A DNA stretch of 64,000 bases from Lacticaseibacillus paracasei subsp. paracasei (lineage in GTDB: Bacteria; Bacillota; Bacilli; Lactobacillales; Lactobacillaceae), in contig NZ_AP012541.1 in NCBI RefSeq assembly GCF_000829035.1, positions 1,240,001 through 1,304,000 on the forward strand, given 5' to 3'. The notes below the pieces were generated by a model, which saw nothing but the letters and a program-made list of their open reading frames with translations, was not told the origin of the DNA and did no database searches. The translations under genes were made by a program, and so were the position numbers. Of this stretch, positions 29,353 to 38,874 are shown in pieces; the stretch's first letter is position 1; each line of letters opens with the position of its first letter.

Positions 29353-30699
29353 ATGGATAATCAAGGTATTTACGTTGGACTTGATATCGGAACCACCTCA
29401 ATAAAAGTCATTGTTGCCGAAACAGTAAAGGGACAAATGAATGTTATTGGTGTGGGAAGTCAGCGATCGGAAGGCGTGAGCCGCGGGGTGATCGTTGATA
29501 TCGATAAGGCAGTTGCCGTCATTCGTGCGGCCGTTGCCCAAGCTGAAGACAAGGCAAATATCAAGATCGATCGGGTCGTTGCTGGCATTCCCGCCAACAT
29601 GCTGCAGATTGAACAAGTTTCCGGGATGATCGCGGTCGGTGAAGAGAATAAAGAAATTTCCGACAACGATGTTCGCAGCGTGGCAGCGGCAGCATTGGTC
29701 CGCAACTTACCACCAGAGCGTGAAACATTATCATTAGTCCCGACCGAGTTTATCGTAGATGGTTTTGATGATATTAAAGATCCGCGTGGTATGTTGGGCG
29801 TTCGGCTTGAGATGCGTGGCATCATGTTAACTGTTCCTAAGACCGTGATTCATAACACGAAGAAAGCCATTGAAAAGGCGGGTCTTCGAGTTGGCGGTTT
29901 GGTGATTTCGCCTTTGGCCATTGGTCGTTTGGCCTTAACCGATGGTGAACAAGATTTTGGCACTGTTTTGATTGACATGGGTGGTGGTCAAAGCACCGCT
30001 GCCGTGATCCATGACCGTAAGCTTAAGTTTACGTCGGTGGATCAAGAAGGCGGCGAGTATATCACTAAAGATATTTCAGTTGTCCTCAACACGAGTTTTA
30101 CGGACGCTGAGAAACTCAAGCGTGAATATGGCAATGCTGATTCACTGGCAACGAGTGAGGAAGAGACTTTTCCTGTAACGGTTGTTGGCAAACACGAGCC
30201 AGCGATGATCTCTGAAAAATACCTTTCCGAGATTATCGAGGCGCGAGTGGCGCAAATCTTTAAACGTCTGAACAAAGCGTTGGACGCTGTTAATGCGCTT
30301 GATTTACCCGGCGGCATTGTGATTACTGGCGGCACTACGGCGTTGCCAGGCGTGACGGAATTGGCTCAGGACATTTTCGGCCGACCGGTCAAACGGTTTA
30401 TTCCCGATGATATGGGGTTGCGTCACCCATCGTTTACTGAAGGGCTTGCCCTTATCAAATATGCTGCCCAGATGACAGATATTGAAATGCTGGTCTCCAG
30501 CGTCTTGCCGACACCATTCATGGTTGATGGCGCCGATGTCCGTCCACAACCACAAAGTAAGCAGCCAGAGCAACCGGCTGCCGCTGTGGACCAAGGCAAT
30601 CAGCGATTACTTAAGCGCAAGCAGGAAAAACAACCGGATAAACCAAAATCCAAGGAGCCTTCAGCATTACGCCGGTTCTTTGGCAATTTCTTTGAATAA
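29353..30699 (+). CDS. ftsA: Cell division protein FtsA (actin-like)
   Basis: A 448-residue actin-family protein that tethers FtsZ to the membrane. The nucleotide motifs YVGLDIGTTSIKVIVAE at the N-terminus, VLIDMGGGQSTAAVI near residue 205 and ITGGTTALPGV near 325 are seen. The C-terminus ALRRFFGNFFE is the amphipathic membrane helix, after a Gln/Pro/Lys-rich linker. The open frame extends 54 codons upstream into the divIB region, but AAGGAGG 10 bases before ATG 29353 marks the start. Confidence 0.95.
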   Translation: MDNQGIYVGLDIGTTSIKVIVAETVKGQMNVIGVGSQRSEGVSRGVIVDIDKAVAVIRAAVAQAEDKANIKIDRVVAGIPANMLQIEQVSGMIAVGEENKEISDNDVRSVAAAALVRNLPPERETLSLVPTEFIVDGFDDIKDPRGMLGVRLEMRGIMLTVPKTVIHNTKKAIEKAGLRVGGLVISPLAIGRLALTDGEQDFGTVLIDMGGGQSTAAVIHDRKLKFTSVDQEGGEYITKDISVVLNTSFTDAEKLKREYGNADSLATSEEETFPVTVVGKHEPAMISEKYLSEIIEARVAQIFKRLNKALDAVNALDLPGGIVITGGTTALPGVTELAQDIFGRPVKRFIPDDMGLRHPSFTEGLALIKYAAQMTDIEMLVSSVLPTPFMVDGADVRPQPQSKQPEQPAAAVDQGNQRLLKRKQEKQPDKPKSKEPSALRRFFGNFFE

Positions 30700-30723
30700 A
30701 TCTCGATCCTAGGAGGAACACGA

Positions 30724-31983
30724 ATGGATTTTCAAATGGACGCACAAAATGAAAAAGGCGCCAACATTAAAGTAATCGGTGTCGGCGGTGCAGGCGGCAA
30801 TGCGATTAATCGCATGATCGCCGAAGATGTTAAAGGTGTTGAGTTCATTGCGGCGAACACTGATTTGCAGGCTTTGAATGCCAGCAACGCTGAAACCAAG
30901 ATCCAACTCGGGCCTAAATTGACCCGCGGCCTAGGTGCCGGTTCCAATCCGGAGATCGGGCAAAAGGCTGCTGAAGAAAGCGAAGAAGCCATCGGTGCTG
31001 CGCTGCAAGGTGCAGATATGATTTTTGTTACCGCTGGTATGGGCGGTGGTTCTGGCACAGGAGCAGCGCCGATTGTTGCCAAAATTGCCAAAGACCAAGG
31101 TGCCTTGACTGTCGGCGTGGTTACCCGTCCCTTTACTTTTGAAGGCCCTAAGCGCGCAAAGAATGCGACAGAGGGCATTGCACAACTGAAAGAGCATGTG
31201 GATACCTTGGTGATTATTGCCAACAACCGTCTACTTGAGATTGTCGACAAGAAGACGCCGATGCTTGAAGCGTTCCATGCTGCTGATAATGTGTTACGCC
31301 AAGGTGTTCAAGGTATTTCCGATCTGATCACCAGCCCTGGTTACGTTAACTTGGACTTTGCCGATGTGAAAACAGTCATGGCTAACCAAGGATCTGCTTT
31401 GATGGGGATTGGGAGTGCTACGGGTGAAAACCGTACCGTTGAAGCGACTAAAAAAGCCATCTCAAGTCCACTGCTTGAAGTAAATATTAGCGGTGCCAAA
31501 CAGGTACTGTTAAACATCACTGGCGGCCCAGATTTGAGCTTGTTCGAAGCTCAAGATGCTTCCCAGATTGTGGCCGACTCGGCTAAAGATGATGTTAATA
31601 TCATCTTCGGGACATCCATCAACGAGGAACTTGGCGATGAAGTCGTCGTGACGGTCATTGCGACAGGGATCGAAGAAGATCCCCGTCAGGAACCTTCACG
31701 TCGCAACGTTGCTAAGAACCGTACAACGGATCAAGATAATCAAGGCGGCGGTTATCGCCCAGCCTATGCTGATAGTGACGCCAACGAGAATCGGCAGGCA
31801 AAAAGCGATGATCCGTTTGGCAACTGGGACTTGCGGCGTGAACCAAGCAAGCGTCAGGCACCAAGCGGCGATGATATGAGCAACGCTAAGAAAAAAGATT
31901 TCGACATTTTTGAAAATCAAACTAACGCAGACGATGCTGGCGGCGATGATCAGCCACCATTCTTCAAGCGTCGGCGTCAATAG
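30724..31983 (+). CDS. ftsZ: Cell division protein FtsZ (tubulin-like)
   Basis: A 419-residue GTPase that polymerises into the division ring. The N-terminal [13 protein letters not shown], the tubulin signature [12 protein letters not shown] near residue 105 and the T7-type loop with [11 protein letters not shown] near 210 are present. A long variable acidic/Gln-rich linker (about 320-410) ends in PPFFKRRRQ, the conserved tail that binds FtsA and SepF. AGGAGG lies 7 bases upstream. Confidence 0.98.
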   Translation: MDFQMDAQNEKGANIKVIGVGGAGGNAINRMIAEDVKGVEFIAANTDLQALNASNAETKIQLGPKLTRGLGAGSNPEIGQKAAEESEEAIGAALQGADMIFVTAGMGGGSGTGAAPIVAKIAKDQGALTVGVVTRPFTFEGPKRAKNATEGIAQLKEHVDTLVIIANNRLLEIVDKKTPMLEAFHAADNVLRQGVQGISDLITSPGYVNLDFADVKTVMANQGSALMGIGSATGENRTVEATKKAISSPLLEVNISGAKQVLLNITGGPDLSLFEAQDASQIVADSAKDDVNIIFGTSINEELGDEVVVTVIATGIEEDPRQEPSRRNVAKNRTTDQDNQGGGYRPAYADSDANENRQAKSDDPFGNWDLRREPSKRQAPSGDDMSNAKKKDFDIFENQTNADDAGGDDQPPFFKRRRQ

Positions 31984-32000
31984 TCAGGAGGTCACGATAC

Positions 32001-32456
32001 ATGGCGTTTGAAAAGTTAGGCGAAAAATTTAGCAACTTCTTTGCCATGGACAATGAAGATGATTATCAAGACCAAGAAGACGAACAGGCGCAACAACCCG
32101 CACCAGAACAACCGGTGGACAATCATTATCGCAGCAACAAGGTGGTTTCAATGGCAACGCCCGCTGGTAAGACAGCGAAGATCGTGGTTTATGAACCGCG
32201 AGTGTACTCTGATGCCAAAGAAATCGGGTCGCATTTATTGAACAATCGGGCGGTTGTCATTAACTTTGATCGCATCGGCTCCGATGATGCGACGCGCATT
32301 GTCGATTTTTTGACAGGCACTGTGTTCGCCATTAATGGTGAGATTAAACGGGTGGGCGAGTCGATTTTCCTCGTGACCCCTGCTAACTTTGAAATTGATG
32401 GGTCACTAGCCAGCACCATTGACTCTGACGGTTTGAACCTTTCTTCGCAACATTAA
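32001..32456 (+). CDS. sepF: Cell division protein SepF
   Basis: A 151-residue FtsZ-associated protein that forms rings and aligns FtsZ filaments. The N-terminal amphipathic piece FEKLGEKFSNFFAM is the membrane anchor. An acidic Gln-rich linker and the C-terminal globular domain (about 55-140) with EPRVYSDAKEIGSHL and VVINFDRI follow. It stands just after ftsZ, its usual place in Firmicutes. Confidence 0.94.
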   Translation: MAFEKLGEKFSNFFAMDNEDDYQDQEDEQAQQPAPEQPVDNHYRSNKVVSMATPAGKTAKIVVYEPRVYSDAKEIGSHLLNNRAVVINFDRIGSDDATRIVDFLTGTVFAINGEIKRVGESIFLVTPANFEIDGSLASTIDSDGLNLSSQH

Positions 32457-32467
32457 CGAGGTGTCAA

Positions 32468-32761
32468 GTGTTCAATTTACTCAATGCAATCTACCAGGTG
32501 GGCAGTTGGGCAATTTACCTTTATATCATCATGGTCTTCATTTACATTTTGATATCTTGGTTTCCCAATGCTCAAGGCTCAGCACTGGATCGCTTTTTAA
32601 GCAGATTTGTTGATCCGTTTCTGAGCATCTTTCAGCGATTCATCCCACCATTGGCTGGAATTGATTTTTCACCAATCCTAGCATTCTTTGTACTTTCACT
32701 TATTAAAATGGCTTGGACGAAATTATTTATCATGTTAGTCCAGAAGCTTGTAATCGGGTGA
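32468..32761 (+). CDS. YggT family membrane protein (YlmG)
   Basis: A 97-residue protein with two membrane helices and the family pattern LISWFPNAQGS...FVDPFLSIFQRFIPPLAGIDFSP (here split by a few residues). The GTG start is preceded by GAGGTGT. YggT/YlmG proteins are linked to division and envelope processes in several bacteria, but the mechanism is unknown. The position between sepF and ylmH matches Bacillus. Confidence 0.9.
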   Translation: MFNLLNAIYQVGSWAIYLYIIMVFIYILISWFPNAQGSALDRFLSRFVDPFLSIFQRFIPPLAGIDFSPILAFFVLSLIKMAWTKLFIMLVQKLVIG

Positions 32762-32767
32762 CAACTT

Positions 32768-33547
32768 ATGGATGCCATCTATCAGCATTTTCGAAAAGAT
32801 GAAGCGGCACTGATCGACCATTTTGCGGAACTAATTGAAACCGCACGAACGGAGTACCGGCCAGTGCTGACAGACTTTACAGATCCACGTCAACGGTTGA
32901 TTGCAACCAGTTTAGTAAGCGCCGATGACGATATTAAGCTCGTACATTTTGGCGGGTATCCCCACGCTGAGCGGCAACGAATCATCTTTGCACCGAGCTA
33001 TTTCTCAGCAACGGCGGCTGATTTTGATATTCGGTTGTTACAGATCATTTATCCGGAGAAATTCGCCGAACTGCACCATAGTACAGTGCAAGGCACCCTA
33101 CTGAACGCAGGCCTTGATCGTGATGTTTTCGGTGACATTATCACGGATGGTGACATTTGGCAGTTCTTTGTGGCCGCGCACATGCAGGATTGGGTCACAA
33201 GCAATGTTGATAAAATCGGGCGCGTGGGTGTTCATTTCACTGAACATCCGCTGGCGGATTATGTGACACCGGAAAATGACTGGGAGCCGCTCAATTTTTC
33301 AGTCAGTGCTTTACGCTTGGATACAGTTGTGGCCCACGGGTTTAACATCTCGCGTCAACGTGCCAAAACCTTAATTCAAGGCGGTAAGGTGCGTCTTAAG
33401 TTTGGTGAATCGGATGCACCGGATGCTGAAATTGCAACATCAGATATTATCTCTGTTCGAGGGTTTGGCCGCTTGCGGCTTGATGAGATTCTTGGAGAGA
33501 GTAAAAAAGGTAAACTAAGGGTCTCAGCGGCCGTGATTCATAAGTAG
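32768..33547 (+). CDS. ylmH: S4-domain RNA-binding protein YlmH
   Basis: A 259-residue protein with an N-terminal region of unknown fold and a C-terminal S4 RNA-binding domain (about 180-240: LDTVVAHGFNISRQRAKTLI). YlmH has been connected with ribosome-associated quality control in Bacillus. Here it lies in the division cluster, six bases after yggT, as usual. Confidence 0.92.
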   Translation: MDAIYQHFRKDEAALIDHFAELIETARTEYRPVLTDFTDPRQRLIATSLVSADDDIKLVHFGGYPHAERQRIIFAPSYFSATAADFDIRLLQIIYPEKFAELHHSTVQGTLLNAGLDRDVFGDIITDGDIWQFFVAAHMQDWVTSNVDKIGRVGVHFTEHPLADYVTPENDWEPLNFSVSALRLDTVVAHGFNISRQRAKTLIQGGKVRLKFGESDAPDAEIATSDIISVRGFGRLRLDEILGESKKGKLRVSAAVIHK

Positions 33548-33604
33548 TCACACCGCCGAGTGCAACAATTGTCCCAGAAAACGAATTGATGAGGAGGACT
33601 ATCA

Positions 33605-34390
33605 ATGGCTTTGAGTCCACTAGACATTCACAATAAAGAATTTAGCAGCAAAATGCGCGGCTATGATAAGGACGAGGTCAATGACTTCCTTGCGCAGATC
33701 GTTAAAGATTATAGTAGCTTGATCAAGGACAACGAGGGCCTGAAAAAAGAATTGGCAGATGCCAAGGAAAAGGTTCAGTACTTCACGGATATGAAGGAAG
33801 CCTTGAATCAATCGATTATTGTCGCTCAGGAAAGTGCTGAAAAGGTTAAAAATAGCGCGCATCAGGAAGCTGATTTGATTAAGCAGCAGGCGCAGCAGGA
33901 TGGTCAGGCTATTTTGAGCAAGGCCAAAGCAGATGCTGACCAGAAGTTGCATCAAGCTCAAGCTCAAACGGAACAAACCTTGCATGATGCCGCATTGAAA
34001 CGTCAGAATATCTCTGTCCAAACTGAAGACCTCAAGCGACAAAGCCGGGTCTTCCGCCAACGTCTGCAAGTGATGTTGGAGTCACAGCTTGAAGTTGTGA
34101 AGAGTCCAGAGTGGAAGGAATTGCTTTCCAGTTCACCTGAAGCTGCCGATACGACCGATCCGAGTCAAGATTCGCTTGACAATGCCCACGAGGGTTTCGT
34201 AAACTCAGAGGGAGCAGTTTCCGGCGCTGATGGTACCTATACTGAGATCATTTTTCCAGATGATCAAAGTGGCGCACCAGCCTCGCAAGCAGCAGCAGAT
34301 ACACCGGCTAGTTCGGCGGCGGCTGAGTCAGAATCGACAAATGACAGTACCAATGATTCTGAGTCTGCAATCGATCATGATGCTCAATAA
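33605..34390 (+). CDS. divIVA: Cell division initiation protein DivIVA
   Basis: A 261-residue coiled-coil protein that binds curved membrane at poles and septa. The N-terminal membrane domain contains LSPLDIHNKEFSSKMRGYDKD..., including the conserved Phe/Arg region. Two coiled coils follow (about 30-65 and 85-165). The last ~90 residues are an Ala/Ser/Asp-rich tail, longer than in Bacillus. GAGGAGG precedes the ATG. It may position MinCD encoded at 14-15.5 kb, since no MinE is present. Confidence 0.94.
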   Translation: MALSPLDIHNKEFSSKMRGYDKDEVNDFLAQIVKDYSSLIKDNEGLKKELADAKEKVQYFTDMKEALNQSIIVAQESAEKVKNSAHQEADLIKQQAQQDGQAILSKAKADADQKLHQAQAQTEQTLHDAALKRQNISVQTEDLKRQSRVFRQRLQVMLESQLEVVKSPEWKELLSSSPEAADTTDPSQDSLDNAHEGFVNSEGAVSGADGTYTEIIFPDDQSGAPASQAAADTPASSAAAESESTNDSTNDSESAIDHDAQ

Positions 34391-34394
34391 CGTA

Positions 34395-34608
34395 TGAACA
34401 CGCGTCGTTTGGTGGTTCCCTTTGCAGCGAGTCAGGAAGTGGGTGTGAGCCTGACAAGTACCGCTGAACGATATCAGTTCACAGTTGTCCTGCCGAAGTT
34501 GGTAAGCGGGACCGGTTGATCACCGTTAGTCAATCACTGAGGGGGACTTGTTCCCTGAAGTTAGGTGGTACCACGTTTGCTCGTCCTAATATTAGGGCGG
34601 GCTTTTTT
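34395..34608 (+). promoter_or_regulatory. T-box leader (tRNA-Ile sensing) of ileS
   Basis: The T-box AGGTGGTACCACG is at 34563-34575 and the terminator stem CGTCCTAAT/ATTAGGGCG with a T-run ends near 34608. In stem I the sequence GAT-ATC-A near 34474 offers an isoleucine ATC specifier. No strong promoter is visible between divIVA and the leader. Confidence 0.88.
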
Positions 34609-34636
34609 GATTTCAATTAATAAAGGAGCGGGTCAC

Positions 34637-37423
34637 GTGAAAATTAAAGATACCTTGAACATGGGTAAAACCAGTTTCCCAATGCGCGCTGGTTTACCGA
34701 AGAATGAACCGATTTGGCAGAAAAAGTGGGATGAGGACCACGTCTATGAGCAACGCCAAAAATTAAATGAAGGCAAGCCAACGTTTATGCTACATGATGG
34801 CCCGCCATTTGCGAATGGCAATATTCATATGGGTCACGCCTTGAATAAGATCAGTAAAGATATTATTGTTCGCTACAAATCCATGAATGGCTTCCGGGCG
34901 CCTTACGTTCCTGGTTGGGATACTCACGGATTGCCGATTGAACAGCAACTAGCGAAACAAGGTGTGAAGCGCAAGGAAATGTCGATGACCGATTATCGTG
35001 AACTTTGTCGGCAGTTTGCCATGCAGGAAATCGATAAACAGCGCACTGACTTTAAACGCCTAGGCGTGATGGGTGACTGGGAACATCCTTACATTACGCT
35101 GCAGCATCATTATGAAGCCAGTGAAATTCGGGTTTTTGGTGCCATGGCGAAAAAGGGCTACATCTATCATGGCTTGAAGCCGGTTTACTGGTCATGGTCA
35201 TCTGAATCGACTCTGGCTGAAGCCGAGATTGAATATCACGATGATAAATCACCATCCATTTACGTTGCCTTTAAAGTTGTGGATGGCAAGGGCTTACTTG
35301 ACACTGATACCTATCTGGTCATCTGGACCACCACACCTTGGACCATTCCGGCTAACTATGGGATTACGGTTAATCCGCGGTTCGATTACGTTCAGGTTCA
35401 AGTTGGCGACAAAAAGTACGTGGTTGCTGCCGAATTACTTGATCGCGTAGCTGAAGAAATTGGCTGGGAAAATCCGAAGATCCTGAAAACCTTTAAGGGC
35501 ACGGATATGGATAAAATGACTGCTCAGCATCCTTTATATGATCGCACGAGTCTTGTCATGAATGCTGATCATGTCACGTTGGATGCTGGGACTGGACTTG
35601 TCCATACAGCGCCTGGTCATGGGGAAGATGACTACAAAGTCGGGGTTAAATACGGCTTGCCTGTCGTCTCAGTGGTTGATGCCAAAGGTTACATGAATGA
35701 ATATGCGCCTGGTTTTGAAGGTGTCTTTTATGATGATGCCAACAAGCAGATCACCCAAGCACTGGCTGATAAAGGCGCCCTGCTGAAGCTTGATTTCTTC
35801 ACCCATAGCTATCCGCATGACTGGCGGACAAAGAAGCCGGTTATTTTCCGGGCAACGACACAATGGTTTGCGTCAATTGATGCTTTCCGTGATCAGATTC
35901 TAAAGGCTATTGATACGGTTGACTTTAAGCCGAGCTGGGGCAAGACACGGCTGTACAATATGATTCGTGATCGTGGCGATTGGGTTATTTCCCGTCAGCG
36001 CGCATGGGGCGTGCCGTTGCCGATCTTCTATGCTGAAGATGGCGAACCGATTATTGAAGAAGAGACGATTAATCACGTTGCTGATCTGTTCGGAAAATAT
36101 GGCTCAAATGTGTGGTTCGAACGAGAGGCGAAAGACTTGTTGCCAGAAGGCTATACGAATCCGCATAGTCCGAATGGTCAATTCACCAAAGAAAAAGACA
36201 TCATGGATGTGTGGTTCGATTCCGGTTCCTCTCATCAGGCTGTTTTGGCGGCTCGCCCAGAGCTCAGTTTCCCAGCTGATTTGTATTTGGAAGGGTCTGA
36301 TCAGTATCGCGGCTGGTTTAATTCCAGTTTGATCACCAGCGTTGCTGCCACTGGTGTCGCACCTTATCGCGGTATTTTGTCGCAAGGTTTCACCTTGGAC
36401 GGCAAAGGACGCAAGATGAGTAAGAGCCTAGGTAACACGATTGTCCCGGCCACGATTGAAAAGCAGTTTGGGGCTGAAATCATCCGGCTGTGGGTCGCAA
36501 CGGTTGACTCTTCCTCTGATGTGCGAGTTTCTGTAGATAACTTTGCCCAAACTTCTGAAGCTTATCGAAAGATTCGAAATACGATGCGGTTTATGGTAGC
36601 TAACACAGGCGACTTCGATCCTGAAAAAGATACGGTTGCTTATGATGAACTTGGATCAGTTGATCGTTACATGATGGTTCGCTTAAACCAAATCATCAAG
36701 CAAATCAAAACAGCTTATGATGTGTATGATTTTGCGACCGTCGAGAAGACTATCAGCAGTTTCCTTGTCAATGATCTGAGTGCTTTCTATTTGGACGTCG
36801 CTAAAGATGTTGTGTACATCGAGGCGAAAGATGATCCTAAGCGGCGTGGTATGCAAACCGTGATGTTTGCCGCCTTATTGGCCCTCACTAAGTTGATCAC
36901 GCCGATTCTGCCGCATACAGCAGAAGAAGTTTGGCCATATCTCAAGCAGCCAGAAGCCTATGCTGCTTTGGCTGATATGCCAGAAGCAGAACAGTTTGAT
37001 GATGAAAGCCAATTATTAGATATCTGGTCAGGCTTTATGGACTTCCGTTCTGAAGTGCAAAAGGCTTTGGAACTTGCTCGTGACAACAAAGTTATCGGGA
37101 AGTCGCTTGAAGCTGCAGTCACAGTTTATCCTTCTGAACCTGTTCGTGATATGCTGGATGACGTCGATGCCAATGTGATGCAGCTTTTGATCACAAGTCA
37201 CTTCGAAATTGCGCCTGCAACTACGAAGGCACCGGCCAATGCCGAACAGTTTGATGACATGGCTGTTGTTGTAAAACATGCTGACGGCGAAGTTTGCCCA
37301 CGCTGCCGAATGGTGCGTACAGATATTGGTACAGATCCAAAGTTGCCGCAATTGTGCAGCCGGTGTGCGGCTATCGTTGAGGCTAATTTCCCAGATGCTG
37401 TCACCAACGGGTTTGATAAGTAG
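34637..37423 (+). CDS. ileS: Isoleucine-tRNA ligase
   Basis: A 928-residue class I synthetase charging tRNA-Ile. The HIGH motif [12 protein letters not shown] is near residue 58 and KMSKSLGN near 592. The editing domain has [15 protein letters not shown]-terminal zinc finger with CPRC near 888 and CSRC near 909 is complete. AAGGAG 8 bases upstream fixes the GTG start; the frame is open back into the T-box leader. It forms an operon with the cold-shock gene 12 bases downstream. Confidence 0.97.
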   Translation: MKIKDTLNMGKTSFPMRAGLPKNEPIWQKKWDEDHVYEQRQKLNEGKPTFMLHDGPPFANGNIHMGHALNKISKDIIVRYKSMNGFRAPYVPGWDTHGLPIEQQLAKQGVKRKEMSMTDYRELCRQFAMQEIDKQRTDFKRLGVMGDWEHPYITLQHHYEASEIRVFGAMAKKGYIYHGLKPVYWSWSSESTLAEAEIEYHDDKSPSIYVAFKVVDGKGLLDTDTYLVIWTTTPWTIPANYGITVNPRFDYVQVQVGDKKYVVAAELLDRVAEEIGWENPKILKTFKGTDMDKMTAQHPLYDRTSLVMNADHVTLDAGTGLVHTAPGHGEDDYKVGVKYGLPVVSVVDAKGYMNEYAPGFEGVFYDDANKQITQALADKGALLKLDFFTHSYPHDWRTKKPVIFRATTQWFASIDAFRDQILKAIDTVDFKPSWGKTRLYNMIRDRGDWVISRQRAWGVPLPIFYAEDGEPIIEEETINHVADLFGKYGSNVWFEREAKDLLPEGYTNPHSPNGQFTKEKDIMDVWFDSGSSHQAVLAARPELSFPADLYLEGSDQYRGWFNSSLITSVAATGVAPYRGILSQGFTLDGKGRKMSKSLGNTIVPATIEKQFGAEIIRLWVATVDSSSDVRVSVDNFAQTSEAYRKIRNTMRFMVANTGDFDPEKDTVAYDELGSVDRYMMVRLNQIIKQIKTAYDVYDFATVEKTISSFLVNDLSAFYLDVAKDVVYIEAKDDPKRRGMQTVMFAALLALTKLITPILPHTAEEVWPYLKQPEAYAALADMPEAEQFDDESQLLDIWSGFMDFRSEVQKALELARDNKVIGKSLEAAVTVYPSEPVRDMLDDVDANVMQLLITSHFEIAPATTKAPANAEQFDDMAVVVKHADGEVCPRCRMVRTDIGTDPKLPQLCSRCAAIVEANFPDAVTNGFDK

Positions 37424-37435
37424 GCGGGTGAAGAC

Positions 37436-37657
37436 ATGCAAGGACGCGTTAAAAACTTTAACGTTGACAAAGGCTATGGCTTTATTGAAGCTGAGGGGCA
37501 ACCGGATATATTCGTTCACTTTTCGGCGATTAATGAACCGGGATTTAAAAGTCTGACACCCGGTGAAACGGTTGATTTCGTTATTGTTGAAGGGCCTCGG
37601 GGTCCACAAGCAGCGAATGTGACGGTTCATCGGTCTGAGGATGGTACACCGCAATAG
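37436..37657 (+). CDS. Cold-shock domain protein
   Basis: A 73-residue single cold-shock domain. RNP1 KGYGFIEA and RNP2 IFVHFSAI are intact. Such proteins bind single-stranded RNA or DNA and melt structure. It lies 12 bases after ileS with no promoter or terminator between, so the T-box controlling ileS probably controls it too. The sequence is more acidic and diverged than the main CspA/CspL-type proteins. Confidence 0.9.
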   Translation: MQGRVKNFNVDKGYGFIEAEGQPDIFVHFSAINEPGFKSLTPGETVDFVIVEGPRGPQAANVTVHRSEDGTPQ

Positions 37658-37715
37658 ACTTTTTGACGCCCCGTTGTCGGCTGGCGATAGGGCGCTTACG
37701 TAAATCCTAGACAGT

Positions 37716-37749
37716 AAAAAACACCGCGAGATCAAATCGCGGTGTTTTT
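37716..37749. terminator. Bidirectional terminator between csp and pstS
   Basis: AAAAACACCGCGA pairs with TCGCGGTGTTTTT around a short loop; A- and T-runs serve both strands. Confidence 0.88.
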
Positions 37750-37793
37750 GTATACAGCATTCAGTTTTTGTGGTGCAGGTTTTTAGACTTAAA

Positions 37794-38699
37794 TTACTTG
37801 TTGATTTCTTCGATCTTACCGTCATGCGTACGGGCAACGGTCATCTGAGTAACGGGGATGTAACCGAGCTTTGGTACCAATGTCTTTTGGACATTCTTTG
37901 ACTGAATATAATTGATGAAAGCTGCTGTGGAGGCGTTTGGTTTGCCTTTGGTGTACATATGTTCATAGGCCCAAATCTTCCAAGTGTTGGTGGTCACATT
38001 CTTGTCCGTTGGTTGGACATGATTAAGGGCAAGCTTTTGAACACCGTCTTTAATTGCTGAGAAGGCGAGATAGCTGATGGCACCCGGTGTTGTTGAAACC
38101 ATCTGATAAACAGTACCGCTAGAATCTTGTTCCTGACTGGTTTTAACTTTATTTGTCTTGATCCCGAACTGTTCGAACGTTGCTCGTGTCCCGGAACCTT
38201 GTGCGCGGTTAATCAATACGATGGCCTGATCTTTACCACCAACTTCTTTCCAGTTAGTGATCTTGCCTTGGAAAATATCAACTAATTGCTGCGTGGAGAT
38301 GTTTTTGACGCCGGCGTCCTTGTTGACAACTGGTGCAATCGCAACAACGGCTACCTGATGGTCAACCAGATCATCAGCTTTCAAATCAGATTTTTCTTGG
38401 GCAAAAATGTCTGAATTACCGATTGTAACTGAACCGGCTGCAACTTGACTCAAACCGGCGCCTGAACCACCACCTTGCACGGTGATTTCTGCTTTAGGAT
38501 TGTCTGTTTGATATTGCTTAGCTGCCTGTTCAACCAAAGGCTGTAAAGCTGTTGAACCAACTGCCAAAATCTTGCTCTGCTTGATTGGGGCAGAGCTGGA
38601 TTTGCTTGAACTGCTGGCGGATTTGGACCCGCAGCCTGCCAATACTAAGGTGGCGGCTAAGGCCACGGTCAAACCGACGAACAATTTCGAATGCTTCAT
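37794..38699 (-). CDS. pstS: Phosphate-binding lipoprotein PstS-like
   Basis: A 301-residue extracytoplasmic binding protein. A signal peptide ends in the lipobox LVLAGC, followed by a serine-rich linker. The phosphate-binding pattern appears as GSTALQPL, GGGSGAGLSQ and RAQGSGTRATFEQFG. The start is the ATG with GGAGGGA upstream. No pstC, pstA or pstB lies nearby, so it must work with a permease encoded elsewhere. The upstream TTTACA repeats suggest control by PhoP under phosphate limitation. Confidence 0.92.
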   Translation of the reverse strand: MKHSKLFVGLTVALAATLVLAGCGSKSASSSSKSSSAPIKQSKILAVGSTALQPLVEQAAKQYQTDNPKAEITVQGGGSGAGLSQVAAGSVTIGNSDIFAQEKSDLKADDLVDHQVAVVAIAPVVNKDAGVKNISTQQLVDIFQGKITNWKEVGGKDQAIVLINRAQGSGTRATFEQFGIKTNKVKTSQEQDSSGTVYQMVSTTPGAISYLAFSAIKDGVQKLALNHVQPTDKNVTTNTWKIWAYEHMYTKGKPNASTAAFINYIQSKNVQKTLVPKLGYIPVTQMTVARTHDGKIEEINK

Positions 38700-38744
38700 T
38701 ACTTTTCCCTCCAATACTTGAATAACCTAAGCATAAGGTTGCTG

Positions 38745-38803
38745 TGTAAAGACTTCGCCACGTTGCTGTAAAGAATACGTTTTACTTTTGTAAAGGCTGT
38801 AAC
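38745..38803 (-). promoter_or_regulatory. Pho-box-like direct repeats upstream of pstS
   Basis: On the minus strand TTTACA occurs at 38745-38750, 38767-38772 and 38789-38794, exactly 22 bases apart, with GTTACA at 38798-38803. PhoP boxes in Firmicutes are TT(A/T)ACA repeats at 11-bp steps. The 22-bp period and the pstS target fit; the intermediate 11-bp positions are poorly conserved. Confidence 0.6.
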
Positions 38804-38810
38804 GGTTCCT

Positions 38811-38840
38811 TTGAAATGGCGACAACACTCGGCGTATAAT
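38811..38840 (+). promoter_or_regulatory. Promoter of the MFS exporter gene
   Basis: TTGAAA (38811-38816) and TATAAT (38835-38840) have an 18-base spacer. It diverges from pstS in the same intergenic space. Confidence 0.75.
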
Positions 38841-38874
38841 GACGCAGATAGGCTTTATTAAAGGAGCGGAACAC

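Noticed and set aside
30732..31250. 172-codon minus-strand open frame opposite ftsZ
   Set aside because: Antisense shadow of a highly conserved gene; composition (Ser/Pro/Ala-rich) is typical of such shadows.
37028..37837. 269-codon minus-strand open frame opposite ileS and csp
   Set aside because: It lies antisense to two well-supported genes, has no family features and is a codon-bias shadow.
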